From Perkinsus chesapeaki (Eukaryota; Perkinsozoa; Perkinsida; Perkinsidae): a stretch of 43,787 nucleotides of DNA. The stretch is taken from positions 1 through 43,787 of the forward strand of contig JAAPAO010000279.1 of assembly GCA_013115145.1 (NCBI GenBank), given 5' to 3'. Below the pieces are notes generated by a model. That model had not been told where the DNA came from and ran no database searches. It worked only from the letters and a program-made list of their open reading frames with translations. Both the position numbers and the translations under genes were made by a program. Shown in pieces: positions 19,928 through 33,077 of the stretch. Each line of letters begins with the position of its first letter. Positions within the stretch are counted from its first letter, which is position 1.

Positions 19928-22900
19928 CTAGACGTCTACTTGGTAAGCTTTTTTCCGCTGCGTTGTGGCTCCCCAGGACATCCGGCTGGCGGGGCGAGTG
20001 GCAGCAGTGCTCGCTGTTGAAGCAGCAGATCGCATATCGTGTCGAAGTCTACCAGCTGTAGTTGGAGGAACTGCTCTTCGACTGTCCACCGCGGAGCCTC
20101 GGCAGCTGGAGCGAACCCTGGAGGCACTCCTAGATCGCGAAAGATACACCTCCGCTCGCTGCCCGCCGAACGGAATGCTACTGCGTGGACGGCGAGGAAC
20201 CTCTCCTCCCTGCTTTGATTGGCTGTCCACGAAGGCATGGCTCGGTTGGCGTTCTAAGAGAGTTCGCGCTGCCGAACACGATCGAGCTGCCATGGAGAGC
20301 TTCCTCCCTCGAGAGGAACAAGCAAGCTCTGCGAAGCTGCGGAAGCTGCGACGTGATGATGATAACTGTGATGGTCGATACCAATACTGAGAATCTATTT
20401 TGTTGAATTTAATGTTGAGGTTCTTCGCTGATTCACTCCCGCTCAAGTAGGCTGGGAGCACGCCGGGATGGTCCATGTCATGGGAATGATCTTGAGTGTA
20501 GTCTTTGATAACGTTGCCTGGTAGGAGTGACTTCGGTGTTCGCAAACCCTCCTCACCATCAGCCGGATTGCCTACTGACTGTGAGAATTCATACCGCAGT
20601 TGACTCACAGGCCGATCCACCACAGGGACACTATTCCGGGCCTCTCGGACTGCGCTCGGATTATTATTGTTCTGGTACAAGCAATGTGATCGGGCGGTGA
20701 ATATACGAGAAGACTCTTCACCTCCGACGAGCTCTTTCATAACGTTATGAGCATGCAGCGAGGTGCAGACATTGGTACCCAAATGCACCAAAGAGCTCGG
20801 TAATTGATAGCCATCACCAGCGGTAGATCCTAGAAAGTCACCGGACTCCTCCCAAATCTCTATACCGCTTCGGTCGCCTGCCCGCAGTACTACTAGGATT
20901 GGCGAACAAGTGAAGTGCAACATCGCTTCAATTGGAGGCCGCCTAGCCCTCTTTACTGAGAACCGACATTTTTCATGTAGGGTAGTCAAGGCGATGACGA
21001 CAGCATTACCCGCTTTGTTAGCGACGATCAGGCTGTGCCCCTCAGCATCACCAATGCGCTGAAGGAGCTGCTCATGCCGAGTCTCGTTGGAACAAGTGTT
21101 TTTGAATCGACGCTTTCCAGGACTCGTGCTGAACAGCGACTTATGCGCTGCGAGCTGGACAGCTTGCTTGCTCATTAAATGCTTTGTAGGAGCTCTTAAA
21201 GATGAGGTTAGCAAGAAATCAACATCACCATCGATTGCAGCAATCTCGTCGAGACCCGCGTCAACTTCAGATGCTCGCTCGCTCAAGAAGGTGAGATCTG
21301 CGTATGGAGCTAGATGGCAGATAGTTCGCGCATGCGACAGGTCTGCTACGTATGCATCCTGCTGGAGAGCAGGAGGCATTCCAGACAAACACCGCCAGAC
21401 CTGAACCCTCCCGGAGCTCATCAAAAGTGCCACTGATGACAGCTCGGCAATCCCACAATGCCCTACCATTTCACCAGTGTTTGAGATACTCGCCGATCGT
21501 ACAGTGCCGTCTGAGACATCAATTGAATAGATCCTTCTGTGAGTGCGGGACAAGGCAACTATCACACTGGAGAGAGCGACAAGAGAATGCAGCTCTGCGT
21601 CGAGTATGTCCAGCTCCCGAATCTCGCTGCTGCCTTGCACCTTATAGGCAACTGTGCCATTCGAGGAGCAGGCTGCGATAATTGGTCGATCGGTAGAGTC
21701 CGTGCATAAGGGACGGGATACCGATATGGCAGCAACAGGTTGATTGAGGCTACAAGGCTCGCCCATTGAGTTGAAATGCTCTAGTAGAGTCCCATCGGTT
21801 ATGTTATGTAATGTAACTTGCCCAGTGGAAGATCCGATAAAGAAGCTCTCATAGGTGGCCTCGTCAATTGCGAAAGCTGTAATGAATCCTCTGCCGATGT
21901 GCGGGAGAACCATCTCGTGGAGTAGCTTTCCATGAGCCACACTATACACAGATATCTTGCTGCTGCAGGCCACTAGTATTTCCCTATCAACATAGTTGAT
22001 CCCCATGCCTATAAAGCCCTCCTGTTTATCCCTCTGGCTGGAAGCCTCTGCCATCAGCCCCTTCACTTCATACTCCTCATCAGCGTCGTCCAAAAAATCC
22101 ATGAAATTGAGCCTTTTATCCCCCACCAATATCAGACGATCTGTGCCGTATGGGATAAGGCTATTATAGGCTGGCAATCGGGCTGGGCTAATGGTCTGGT
22201 ATGCCCTCCATGTCCGAATGTCCCATAACTTCATCGAACCCATTCGATCTGCAGTAACAAGCGTATCAGAATCCTCGATTGCCGCAACACCCACTAAGGA
22301 AGCCTGATGGCCCCCGAGTGTCGCAACAGCGCCGCCACTACTGTCAAGGGCTGTGGCTTGTGAACTATACACTTTGCAAATGCCATCATACTGTGCAGTA
22401 AAAATCAACCTGCGGTCCTCTTTATATGCCAGAGAGGCAACACCATGCGCATGCGGGCCGGTATAACCAGCAGGGTTCAAACGGGTAATAGTTCTCACCG
22501 TAGAGGCGTCCCATAAAAGAACTGTGCCATTGAGTGCAGAGGTTGCCAGACGATCGCGGCCGGCGTCGATGACTGTGGTTGTTGGGGCTTCCCGTCCCTC
22601 CTTGTAGGAATTGACAACTTTCATTGTTCCGATGCTCCTTCGTTCAAAATGATCCCAAACAGTAAGACAGTAAGTAGCATGGCCAGTAACAAGACCCTCG
22701 GATTTCCCCTCGACGCGTGCACATGTGACCCATCTGTTGCCAAGCTGCACTGAAGGCCACAAGCCTGTGGTGGCCAGGTTACCGCTCTTCATAACGGATT
22801 TCATACGACACTCGTTGACAGTGCCTCGCGTATCCCAGAAGCAAATCCTTTGGGATGAAAGGAGCGCCCCGGCTGTATAGTCGCCTGGACAATAACCTGA

Positions 22901-23961
22901 AAGACAGCAATGGGTTCCTGGTAGGATTTGAGATGATCATCAGGGTTATTATGGATAACGAAGAGAAATGAATGGATCGCAGAGATCGATAAGCTATGAA
23001 CGTACCGCAGCTCATTATAGTAGATTCGGTAAAGTCAGTTTGCTCATGCTTGAATGGTAGGCTCTTCCAGACTTCAATATTCTGTCAGAGATGTGAGTGC
23101 TTACAGTACAGGAGGTATCTTACATGCTCACCAAGCTTGAGCAGTCTCAACGCCGGCGGACTAGCGCCCGAGTCGGCCACTAGAACGAAATTAGTTTTCC
23201 CTATTTTCGCTAGGCAAGCGCCAGCTATCCCGCCAGGCCTGAACCATAGTCCCCACGCTGCGGGTAGCACAGTGATATCTACCCATGATTGAGGCTATCG
23301 ACTATGCCCTTGGTGAGCTTCGCTTTGAGCAATCTTTTCTTCCGCACTCGAATTTGGTCGCTCTGGTGCTCATCATTCGACGTGTTGTAGCGCGCAACAC
23401 AGTCAGTCCACCTAAAGTCAACATGCCATCTTTCCTATTTTCTTCCTTCCCTACCGTATGAGGCCTGTGCTATTTCTGTCGCACTGTCGAAAAAAAGATA
23501 TAATCATCTCGAGCAAGTTCGCCAGGGAAGGCCCGGCTTCTACGCGCCGGGCTGGGCTGTTGAGACCCAGTCTAGTCAAACAAAGTGCTAAGAACTGTAC
23601 AACACTGATGCCCATAGGGGTACTCGTCGACTTCATGGATGTGCCGAACCTGAAAAGGACGAGCTGAGCATGAGTTCGCCATGCGCCAGATTCGGTATGG
23701 CTTGCGAGGGCCGATGTCTCACTTCGTTTCATCTTGCGAAGCGATTATTGCAGCGTTGGCCAGTCCAATGGTATAAAAGCCTTCCTGCAACTTTGCCAGG
23801 CTCTCTTGGTCAAATAATGCAAAGAATTGTCTAGTAGACGGAGCATCAGCATTGAGTATCATTCTTAAAACTGTTGGAAGAAACCTCCAGCCGCCAAAAC
23901 GCAACGCAGCAGCGCAGAGGTCTACAGCCGTCCATGATGGCCGCGGGCACTGAGGGGCCAT
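19928..23961 (-). CDS. EF-hand plus WD40-repeat protein, 1240 residues
   Basis: Six exons: 23961-23723, 23649-23455, 23411-23283, 23238-23124, 23081-23006 and 22896-19928. They sum to 3723 nt with matching phases; introns are 73, 43, 44, 42 and 109 nt. A canonical EF-hand loop spans residues 137-148 (DRNSTGLIRWTD, Asp at 1 and 12, Gly at 6), assembled across an intron. Repeated WD40 blades follow, e.g. ICFWDTRG, CLTVWDHF, GTVLLWDAS, GSMKLWDIRT. The last ~200 residues are Ser/Arg-rich and look disordered. An EF-hand followed by WD40 resembles the WDR49/WDR64/EFCAB8 group, often linked to cilia; the exact orthologue is not claimed. Likely a Ca2+-responsive scaffold. The large last exon alone would give 958 residues from an internal Met, a tempting but wrong start. 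The N-terminal Met is the least certain part. Confidence 0.82.
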
Positions 23962-25534
23962 AACTTCAGCTGCATCTCACGGTCCTGTATAGATTCACGC
24001 TGTAAGACATCAAAGGTCCGACCTGAAAGTTTACGAAGATCCGAACTGTTTGGCGGTGCGAGGAGCATTTTGGATTCCGTCTATCTTCCAGTCTGACCCT
24101 TCCGCATTCTAATCTTAATGCACGTGTTGTCGTATTAGGCGCCTCTACTAGCATACACTTCGTACTTTCGAGAAAGTGTGTCACGAAAAAGTTGTTCCTT
24201 TTGGTGTCCACAAAAAACCCTATCAACAACCATAGAACTACTTAGTGTTGAGTAGCTACTGATAGTAGGCTACTTTACTATGAATCATGCTAAGCATTGA
24301 AATGCTTTACTTGTTTCTATCGGAATTTAAATTTCTTGCTGATGCCAAAAATCAGACCTCGGAATCATTTCACCGTTTCCCCAGGCACCTACTGGTGTAG
24401 CTTCCTGGTCTCCATGGTTGGGTTCCTTCAGGCTTTACCATTCTCCGTAAAGTGACCCCCCCAGTGCCTGTCCCCTGTCACCATAGTGCCTCACCGAACA
24501 ACACATACGAGCCTCACTTCCGGTACCGCAGTGTCCACAATCAGACAAGAGAAGTCTCGTCCGTAAGCTGATGGCGCCTTGAACGGCGGCCGCCGAGCAC
24601 AAGTGTCGAACTCCTGTCGCGGCCCTGTCATCTACACTTTCAACCTTTTCTTACGCGCTTCCGTCGATTCCGTGAGATTCTGTCTTGTCGTTCTTTTTCC
24701 AGCTGTTTCCTTGCTTCACTTCGCAAATCTGATTGCGACACCACTCCTTAGTTATGCAATTTCGGGTATTGCCTTTCTGGTGTATCTTTCGTGCTTCCTT
24801 TAAATGTGTTATTAACTCGGTCAGAGTCATCAGTCTGCAACTACTATCAGTCAGATCTGATGCTGTATCTCGCTTGTTGGATGTCATAATCGGTGACTTC
24901 GTTTTCCTTCCCCTCATAGCCAACACAACAATACACTGACGACAACAACGCGTCACTTCAACTGGTACATGCAGCCACACTGTCGATGCATTCCTTAACC
25001 AACTCCGAGGCGAACACGTCATATTCTTCAAGCTGTGAAATCTGAGATGAGCTCCACATTGGTAGTTGTTCATTAGCTTCCTCTGGACTTCAGTTCACCA
25101 ATCAGAATTCCAATAGTCAACACTTCCATATGAAATATCTCTCAACCCTGCCAGCTAGGGCCGCTGCAGGGTGCCAGTCGGAATCCACTTGTGCGGGTTT
25201 GTAGAAGAACAGTCCCCGTCGAGTCGGCTTTTCATAAGCGCCGGGATATATTCATATACTTACTGAAGCCGTGGTGGAACCCAAGAGAAAGTTCCTCGGA
25301 GAAATATCAAATGAAACTCATTCGATTTTTGTGCAGAGGGGCGGTCAAGCGATGATAATAGTCTAACGTTGATGCTTACCGTGATGTTAGAAAGTGTGGA
25401 CGGTAGAGGCAGGCCAGACTGTTGGATAACAGTCTCCCACTGCCGCACGCTCAAACGCTGCACTTTCTCTATAACGCTGCAGTTTCGCTTATACCAGACC
25501 TGGCACACATGAGTGGCCCCAAGCAGGCGCTCCT
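23962..25534. other. Region with little recognisable coding
   Basis: About 1.57 kb upstream of the WD40 gene and downstream of the unresolved (-) locus. One (-) frame at 25260-25508 has a protein-like stretch (VWYKRNCSVIEKVQRLSVRQWETV) followed by a donor-like GTAAGC, so it may be an exon of a small gene or an extension of the locus at 25535. A (-) frame at 24651-25073 shows no motif. Otherwise nothing can be supported. Confidence 0.4.
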
Positions 25535-28500
25535 TTAAATTGCCTCTAGGATATCATCTACCAAAGCTTCATAAAGCAATCGATGCCCCTCAGTAAGTCG
25601 GCTACCGGCAGATACCGATGGCCCTCGAGATATAAGAGAGCCTAAGAGGATGACTTGATCGAACCTGACGATTTAAGATCCCCACCGTTGGAGCCTTCAA
25701 GGACGCTCGTAGCGACCTTCGAGCGTTCCATGGCAGCTTGCTTCATAGCAGCCACGTCACAGACATCAACTCGTTGATCTCTCCATGTAGCCAGCTGCCG
25801 ACTCCAAAGCAAAATCTGGCAGAGGTGTGGGGAGAGCCGAAGGGTGACCGAGCCTACCTCAGTCCACACTTTCTCGGCCTCCGTACAGAGTTTTTCTAAA
25901 GTGGGAATCTGAGGATTGAAAACAGTTCAGGCCAGTAGTGCAGCTCAGCCTGCCTGTGTGAATGTTAGCTGGTTGTCAGATGTGAGAACCGAGGGACCTC
26001 CAGCGTGCGCCTGACAAGAACATTTCCAGCAATGATCAATTTTTTTCGGTTTTTGAATCAGAAAACGCGGAAGTACGTCGACGAGGCGGGTATTCTCAAT
26101 AGACCATTTCATCTGCCGAGTAAGCTTCCCAGTCGCGGTCTTGATCTTGGTAAGTTGCGCAAGGACCTGCGGAATATCGATTAGCACTGTAAGACAGAAA
26201 TTAACGTTAATATTTGCTCAATGAAATTCGGAAATGTCGGACCCGAACCAGTGATTAAATTCAAAGAAGAATCCTTTATCTTTAATCATTCCAAGCCCTT
26301 CTTCATTGCGGAGTCTCATCGACCTATATTCGGAGACAGCGTTGTGCAACCAGGTTTTCGGAGTTGTGTGCGCAGATCCAGAAGCATCAGCGACTGACAT
26401 AATGAGATGATAAATTAATATTTCCAACGTTAACGGAGGAGTCGTCGAGGGAGTGCTGCTTATCTGATGCTGAGACGGCCACCAGTAGTAGTTGATTTCA
26501 GTGCTCCTAGGGGGATGAGCAAATCCCAAGAGAGGTTACTTTGGCAAAAAGAAGACTGTCTCCTGTACGATTGATTGGAGTTCTATTAAAGGCGGCATGA
26601 AAGCACTTTTACTTCATCTGCAGAGGACCAACCGTTCTCTCCTATCAACATGAATTCACCGTCTGCATCCAGCAGATTTGATGCCATATTCTTGGCAGAT
26701 TCCTCTAGGCCTTCCACGAAGTTATCTGAAATGTAAACTATACCATAACGTTCTCCTCATCAACTACCCCACATTATAGATCACAGCTATTCGGTTACAT
26801 GCTTTCAGACGACACTTAGCGACCCTCACTGGGATGATAATATCGACTCAATTCGTGACGGAGTTTCGAGTCCAAGGCCAGAACACGGTAGCAAGGTCCC
26901 ACGGGAGTATTATATAGCTTCCTAATGGGGTTCTATAGGCCAACGACGCATCACTCAGTAACCAGATGCTCATCTCATAAGATATTTCGCATTAATACAG
27001 GCTATCTCGGATACACGACAGCAGACTTACGCATCTCTTCTATCATGGCACGCTTCTTTGATTTGGTGAATTCGCAGGCGGCCACTAACTTTTTATTCAT
27101 ACAATCGTCAGACAACACAACCAAGTTCTCCAGGGCGACGGTGTCATCAACAGACAGCTTTATCTTATACCTGTGAAAGTTACACAGTGAAGGGCATAAT
27201 CAACAATAAATCCATAAGTACTCATATCACTGCAGCCTTTCCCGGTCATGCCTCCGACTTAATGCGCGCAAGTAGGAAATAGATTTACAGTACTGCTGTA
27301 TAATATAGTAGTTTGTTATCGTTTTTAAAGACCCAAAGGGCACCCATGGACCTCGCTGTAATCAACACGCTTCCAGTGCTTTAGCGAACTATTGCGGACT
27401 TCCCCATGGGCGGCGATCAAGTGCGTACATTTCATCAAGTCTGGTAATTATCAAATAGAGTCTTACTGTTTGGCCACCATTTGCAGCTCCTCCACAAGAG
27501 ATCTATCCACCTCCAGTTCAGAGAGATCCGTCTTTTTTAGTCCAGCAACCATACTAACATACCTAGCTTGAGATTCTTACCAACATTCGCCCTTTTGTGG
27601 TTACCCTATAAACTGCTCAAGCTTCGTCGGCCTCTGGTCCAATTCATGATTGAAGCTCTCATACCGCAAGCACGCTGCAGAGCATCTCTCCCTCAATAAT
27701 GCTAGTAGCAGCTCCTTCATAGTAGATAAACCTCGTTGAGGTATCGGAGTTAATAACTGCTTAATTGCGCGCCCTTCGACTGAAAGGACGCCAACTGTTT
27801 GAACCTACAAACCTGCTGTTGCCCCGCCGGAAGGCTGATGCCAGCGTACTGGCTTAAGCCTGTCTATTTTATAGCTGAACTCGGTCATCAGAGCCATCTC
27901 TCGTTGGAGCGCCGCAGCATCGACCGATTTACCTGTCACCGCGCACCTCACGGAGAGTCCAACAAACGCCCCTTCGAGCTAGAAAACCCCAAGCCTTTCA
28001 GATTAAACAGGTGCTTTCGTCAAAATAGTAAAGAGAGACCACATCGAGTTCGGGAGCTTCCAATACCAATTTATATTTGTTTGCCATCTTAAAAACCGCA
28101 TGTTAATCGAGGCCTTGTTTGAGAGCCTGCAACGCCAGGAAATTCTGAGGAACCTCCGATATATTTCAACATCTCTCAGCAGTATAGAGCGCACTTCCCA
28201 CTGTGAGATAGGCCGGCAGATATTTCAAAACCACGGTGGTGAAGCTGTTGGCGAAGCGATATCATCTTTGTCATCCCAAAGCGGCTGGAGCTGACGTCCA
28301 GCTCCATTCAAGACTGCTGCACTTCTTCGTGCATCTCGTCGCTTGGGATCCCGCAATTCCCTCACAATTTTCTCACTCCCTCATCCTCCTTCATCCGGAT
28401 CAACGGTACACGGAAAACAGATTTCCAGTTTACCTTCTTCGTTCGTTGCCTTCATTTTAGCAATAAACTCTTCCTCGTTCCAGGCCTGCCCATACCTAAT

Positions 28501-30449
28501 TTTCTCCAACTCTTCCCGTCACCCCCCCCACGGCAACTTACTCGTAGATTCTTCTATACTCCACAAACTGCTGCTCCGCCAACTGAGCCGCCTCGGCGAA
28601 GTCCTTCGCCAACTTGTCAAAAATCGCTGACGATGCTAGAATGAATCTGCCCCACAATTCTGCCGGACTCTTGCAGCTCTTCCTTACCTCCGATCGTTCA
28701 AAACCGCCTCTTCGACCGTGCGAGCGTCTTCCTCATTGTCATCACCTGGGCGGGCAAGATGACTCTGATTGGCAAAAATAGGGCTTACGTTCGCCAGAGG
28801 CCTTCAAGAACTTCCTGACACGATTTCTATTGTAAAGCACGAAGCTATCATAAGGTTGGCTAATAACCGAAAGTGTCTCGTGCAGTAGTTTCTCGAAGCC
28901 CTGGTGAAATTCATCGAGGGAAGGAGCCTGATTCAAGCGGTATCATTACGGCATGGTTATAATGAGTAATACCATGACAACTGTCGGGCGGAGCGATGCT
29001 GAGCTGTGTGTGCCCGAATCAACGAAGCTGACGGCGACAGACAGAAGCTTAGGATACTTCAGCAGGCCATTGAGGAAACAGTGAACCGAACCAACTGCCA
29101 GCTCGGTCAAGGCCTGAGGATGTGCACAGCTCGAAGAGATCCAATTGTGGCCTATCAAAAAAACATCTCCGGAAAGTGAAGATGCTCACGAAAAGTTAAT
29201 CCTAGTAAGTTAAACCAAATCCCTAAAAGTAAACTACTATGTGAAATCGCGTTCAATCCCGACGCCTCCCGCTGTATCTGCGATATCCTAATATACAACT
29301 TCGTTATCTTATATCTACTATTTTTCCGATTTCGAAGCTGCGAGCCTGGTGGTCTACCTTCACACCTTTCCGGGATTTCTACGGCAATTTCAAGAGGAAA
29401 TGAATAGGCATTCGAGTAAGCAATAATAAGCGGCTGAATGCACTTACTGAATGGCACAGTGTGTGAGCCAATCGAAGGAAGCACGGTAACATTCGAACAG
29501 CCTTCATGGCAAGGTCTCGGCCAAGCTCTCTCTCCTCTGAGGGCAAAGTGGCCCGTTTTTCAATACCAGACAACCTACTTTGCCGCGCCCTTTCTAGCGC
29601 CAATCCTCTCGATGATGCCCACCAAGCCTCTTCCACCTTCAGCTTGTCGCACTCGAACCCTGCGAAAATATTTCCAAACTCTTAAGTCGAAACTTACTCC
29701 TGTCTGAAGCATCAGTGGCGGTTGCCGTGAAGGTACTATATATACAGTAGGCAATCTCATCCATTCTGATTCGGTCATAAAAATCCTCGGCGGAGCGAAG
29801 CCCACCTGTTTTCAAGCTCCCGTACCGCTCCTCCCCCAAATCCGGGAGATGTGTCGCATCCACCATCTGAAAAGATAGCTCAAAAATCTCTCGGGCCAGG
29901 AGGGTTATTCCTGGCACGCCTCGGAGTCCCAACATTCTCAGACCACCTCAACCAGTGGAACGCGCCCTGGCAACGTAGGGCTACAATATCGTTGGATATT
30001 CTAACATGCCTTCACGTACGTTCATACTAACTTACTTTTACTCTCATCAGGTCTCTTTTTTCGTACCGCACTCGAACCCTCGCGTACCTGCCATATTTCT
30101 GAGATCGCCGCCCCCTGATAAACATTTACTGTTTGCTGATATGACATAAATGTCCCCAAATCGTGACAGTTGTCGGTATCGATAGAAAAGATCTGAACTC
30201 CACCGAGGTCTTCTATAAGCGATTTTATCTGACAAGCGTGAATCGTAGTGAGCAGGCATCCGTCGCGGGAACTTTATTAAAAAGTTCAAGACGGCAGGTC
30301 AGGTGCTTCATGAAAACGAACGAGGAATAGTGAAGCGTCATATGCTTAATCTGCCTTCGGATTTCTTATGCAGTCATTTCTTGAGCTTCTTATCGGTCGT
30401 CATCTACTACGGTACGTAAGCGCGTTCGGGATTCCTATATGGATAGATG

Positions 30450-30478
30450 CGGGTTTCGGGTTTTGGGTTTCGGGTTTT
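30450..30478. repeat. Telomere-like degenerate G/T repeat
   Basis: Four successive 7-8 bp units of the form GGGTTTC / GGGTTTT lie at about 30450-30478. They resemble the TTTAGGG-class repeat of many protists, with C or T in place of A. The array is too short and degenerate to be a telomere and lies mid-scaffold within the unresolved locus. Confidence 0.5.
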
Positions 30479-30918
30479 CGCGTTTTGCAAGATCATCTAT
30501 AGCCATTTGGATGATATAGTTTTTGTGACAGTTACCAACATATCAAAACCAGCTATGAGAAATTGGAGCATCGACCCCTGGATAGTGAACCTAATGTGAC
30601 CTACGCCACCACTGACTTCGAAGAAGACACGCAAGTCCACGTCGTGTCAGTCAATAGCAACCTCCAATCCAAATGCACCGGCTAAAGCACTTAGTCAATT
30701 GCAAAACTTACTTTAGTCAAAGGAGCAGCGAATCTCTCCTGCACCAGGAGGAGTCTTGGAGCCAGACGAGACCGCACGTTACGGAATCGACTACGCCGGG
30801 CCTGAAATTGCACTCATCACTAGCTGGGAATTCATTTGAAGGGAAAAATTTCATTTCCCTCTTTAGGCTGATTAGCGGTACATTTCGAATGTAACCGACC
30901 CGCTCTCTGAGACTGAGT

Positions 30919-30938
30919 AATCGATCACGTGATCGATT
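30919..30938. repeat. Perfect 20-bp palindrome AATCGATCACGTGATCGATT
   Basis: The sequence is exactly self-complementary over 20 bp. The same 8-bp arms (AATCGATC and GATCGATT) with a 4-bp centre occur twice more at 36430-36449 and 36604-36623, where only the centre differs. The centre here is CACGTG with its flanks, an E-box-like core. Confidence 0.75.
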
Positions 30939-32773
30939 TGAATACTATTCGCTATTCTCTCACATTAGCTCGCCATCTATTAATTATCTTTCTCTCGGTG
31001 AAGTGCTTGAAGACCGACATACTCTGCAAAATCTGAAAGATATACAATTAACTGCAGGAGAGGTGGAGATGAAGAACTACTCGAAAACGCATAGACTCCT
31101 TCATCCACGCCGAAAGTGACATATGCTCGGACGGCTCGCCGGGATTGAACCGAACCTAAAGATTCCGGGATCGAAGAGAAGGAGATTAACATTGTTAGAG
31201 ACATAAAAATAGAACAAAATCGGGTTTGGGGAGGAGGTGGCTTATAAACGGTAGAGCATAGTAACAATGCGAAGTGAATCGTGAATGACTGGCTGCATGG
31301 CTGCTGCTGCTGCTGTTGATACTTCAAGCGTAGATCCTCAGCTAGCAACGCATATTCAGCAATGCTATATGTAACACTACAACAGATGACACTATTATCT
31401 CATAAACTGCCGCTGCTTATATTTCGACTATTTCGAAACTTACTATTCCACTGCAAGATATGGTATAATAAGTCCTATCCAGCTTATCAGGACTTGTAAC
31501 AACTAGATCATAGGGGTTAAATTGATTAGGCGATTCCGTCGGCTTATGATTGAGGTACCTAAGATACACTAATCATCGTATTTAACCGCCAGCTCATTCT
31601 GAATTCCAAAGACAACAATTTTCATCAATTAAAAGTATACTATCATCATACTATTACTAATCATGATTCTAGTACTTGATAATCGGAGCACCTCAGAGCA
31701 TCTCTAAGTGTTTTTATATAGCATCACAAAAATCACGCCAAGGGCTGTCGAATGGCACCCTTCGAATATGTTGATAGCTGAGGTCCTATGAATCTATCAG
31801 TGCCGAGTTCCGGTGACGACAGAGGTAGGGCGCCCTACTGTCAATGAAATCACCTCGAGCTTCACCCAGAAGATATTATGTTCGAAACACTGATTGCTCC
31901 TCCACCTGCTGAGACGTAACAGAGAACTCAAAATTTTACCGATTCTTTTCTCGGATTTTTCTCGCCAACTTACGTCGGCGAGCTCAAGCATGCATTCAGA
32001 ACTGCCACACGAGCGTATCGCCGTGAGGTCGTGGATTTGCGCCATTCAAGGCAGGCAAGCAATAAATCTTTGAAGGCTTTCATTGTGCATGCTTTGCTGC
32101 TGACGATGCGGCAATGAACGTTACTCACATAAACTTAACGTTTGTATCGCTTCCAACGGCTCCAAAGAATGCTATAGCATTTTCCACGGTCTTGATGCTA
32201 CTATTCGCCACACCATCAACGGTGGTCACACCTGAGGTGTGTGAATGAAGCAGATGAATGAGCGGCATTTACCGTGACTAGATCTTGAACTTTGAGGGGC
32301 TCCAAGAATACGATCCAGTTGATCAACCGCCGAGCTGCTACCAACATACCTAGACACATACAATAACAAATTATCACACAAAAAGGGACAGTTGCAAGCA
32401 CCCACCGAATCCTAACAAAACATGCTTTACCGGAACTTGGTCCTTGAAATTTCCCGAAACCATCTTGGTCTGCGGAGCAATGTGTCAACGGCCGATTTCC
32501 CCCCATAAACGTGAAGCGCGCTTGATTATACTTGCATACCAATCTATAGCTATAAGTTATTTCCAATTTCCGTCTTACAGTTTCTTAATGTAATTGATAT
32601 GCTTTGGTAACCGACGAGACACGATGCCTTCGCTTGGGGTATTTTTACCAGATAATTTCTGAAAGGTAACGAGTGCGGGAATGTCAGTGTTGATGAAGAT
32701 GATGACGACCACTTACATTTTCATCTTGCTCTATGACGACATTTCTGCCACCCGAGAGTTTCGATGGCCGTCC

Positions 32774-33077
32774 CTGAGGGAATAATATATAAATGTAATG
32801 AGGAGGAGGAGGAGGTGGCATGAGAATAATATATAAATGTAATGAGGAGGAGGTGGTGGCATGAGAATAATATATAAATGTAATGAGGAGGAGGAGGAGG
32901 AGGCATGAGAATAATATATAAATGTAATGAGGAGGAGGAGGTGGCATGAGAATAACATATAAATGTAATGAGGAGGAGGAGGTGGCATGAGAATAATATA
33001 TAAATGTAATGAGGAGGAGGTGGCATGAGAATAATAGATAAATGTAACACACCAACATCGTCGAGAATTCCTCTTAC
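32774..33077 (-). other. 304-nt intron consisting almost entirely of a minisatellite
   Basis: The donor CCA|GTAAGA (33077) and acceptor CCCTCAG|GGA (32774) give a phase-0 join between GRERIGHLP and GRPSKLSGG. About 266 of the 304 nt are the tandem repeat at 32782-33047. On the sense strand each unit supplies a CT-rich tract and a CATTAC/CTCAT element that could act as branch point or polypyrimidine tract. The intron call rests on the splice consensus and the protein-like flanking frames. Confidence 0.65.
32782..33047. repeat. Minisatellite, about 38-44 bp unit, seven copies (last partial)
   Basis: Each unit begins ATAATATATAAATGTAATGA on the + strand. A variable number of GGA triplets (3-6) follows, then a GGTGGCATGAGA-type end. 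Length variation is mostly in the triplet number. Two copies have single-base changes (ATAACATATAAA and ATAATAGATAAA), and the seventh is only the first part of a unit. Open frames cross the array because unit lengths are often multiples of 3 or compensate, but the predicted peptide is an artefact. Confidence 0.92.

Noticed and set aside
19928-22804. WD40 gene as a single 958-residue exon
   Set aside because: The same frame continues upstream (ICFWDTRGTVNECRM) and joins five more exons with matching phases.
32782-33047. CRISPR-like array
   Set aside because: There are no distinct spacers: the whole unit repeats with triplet-length variation, and the setting is eukaryotic.
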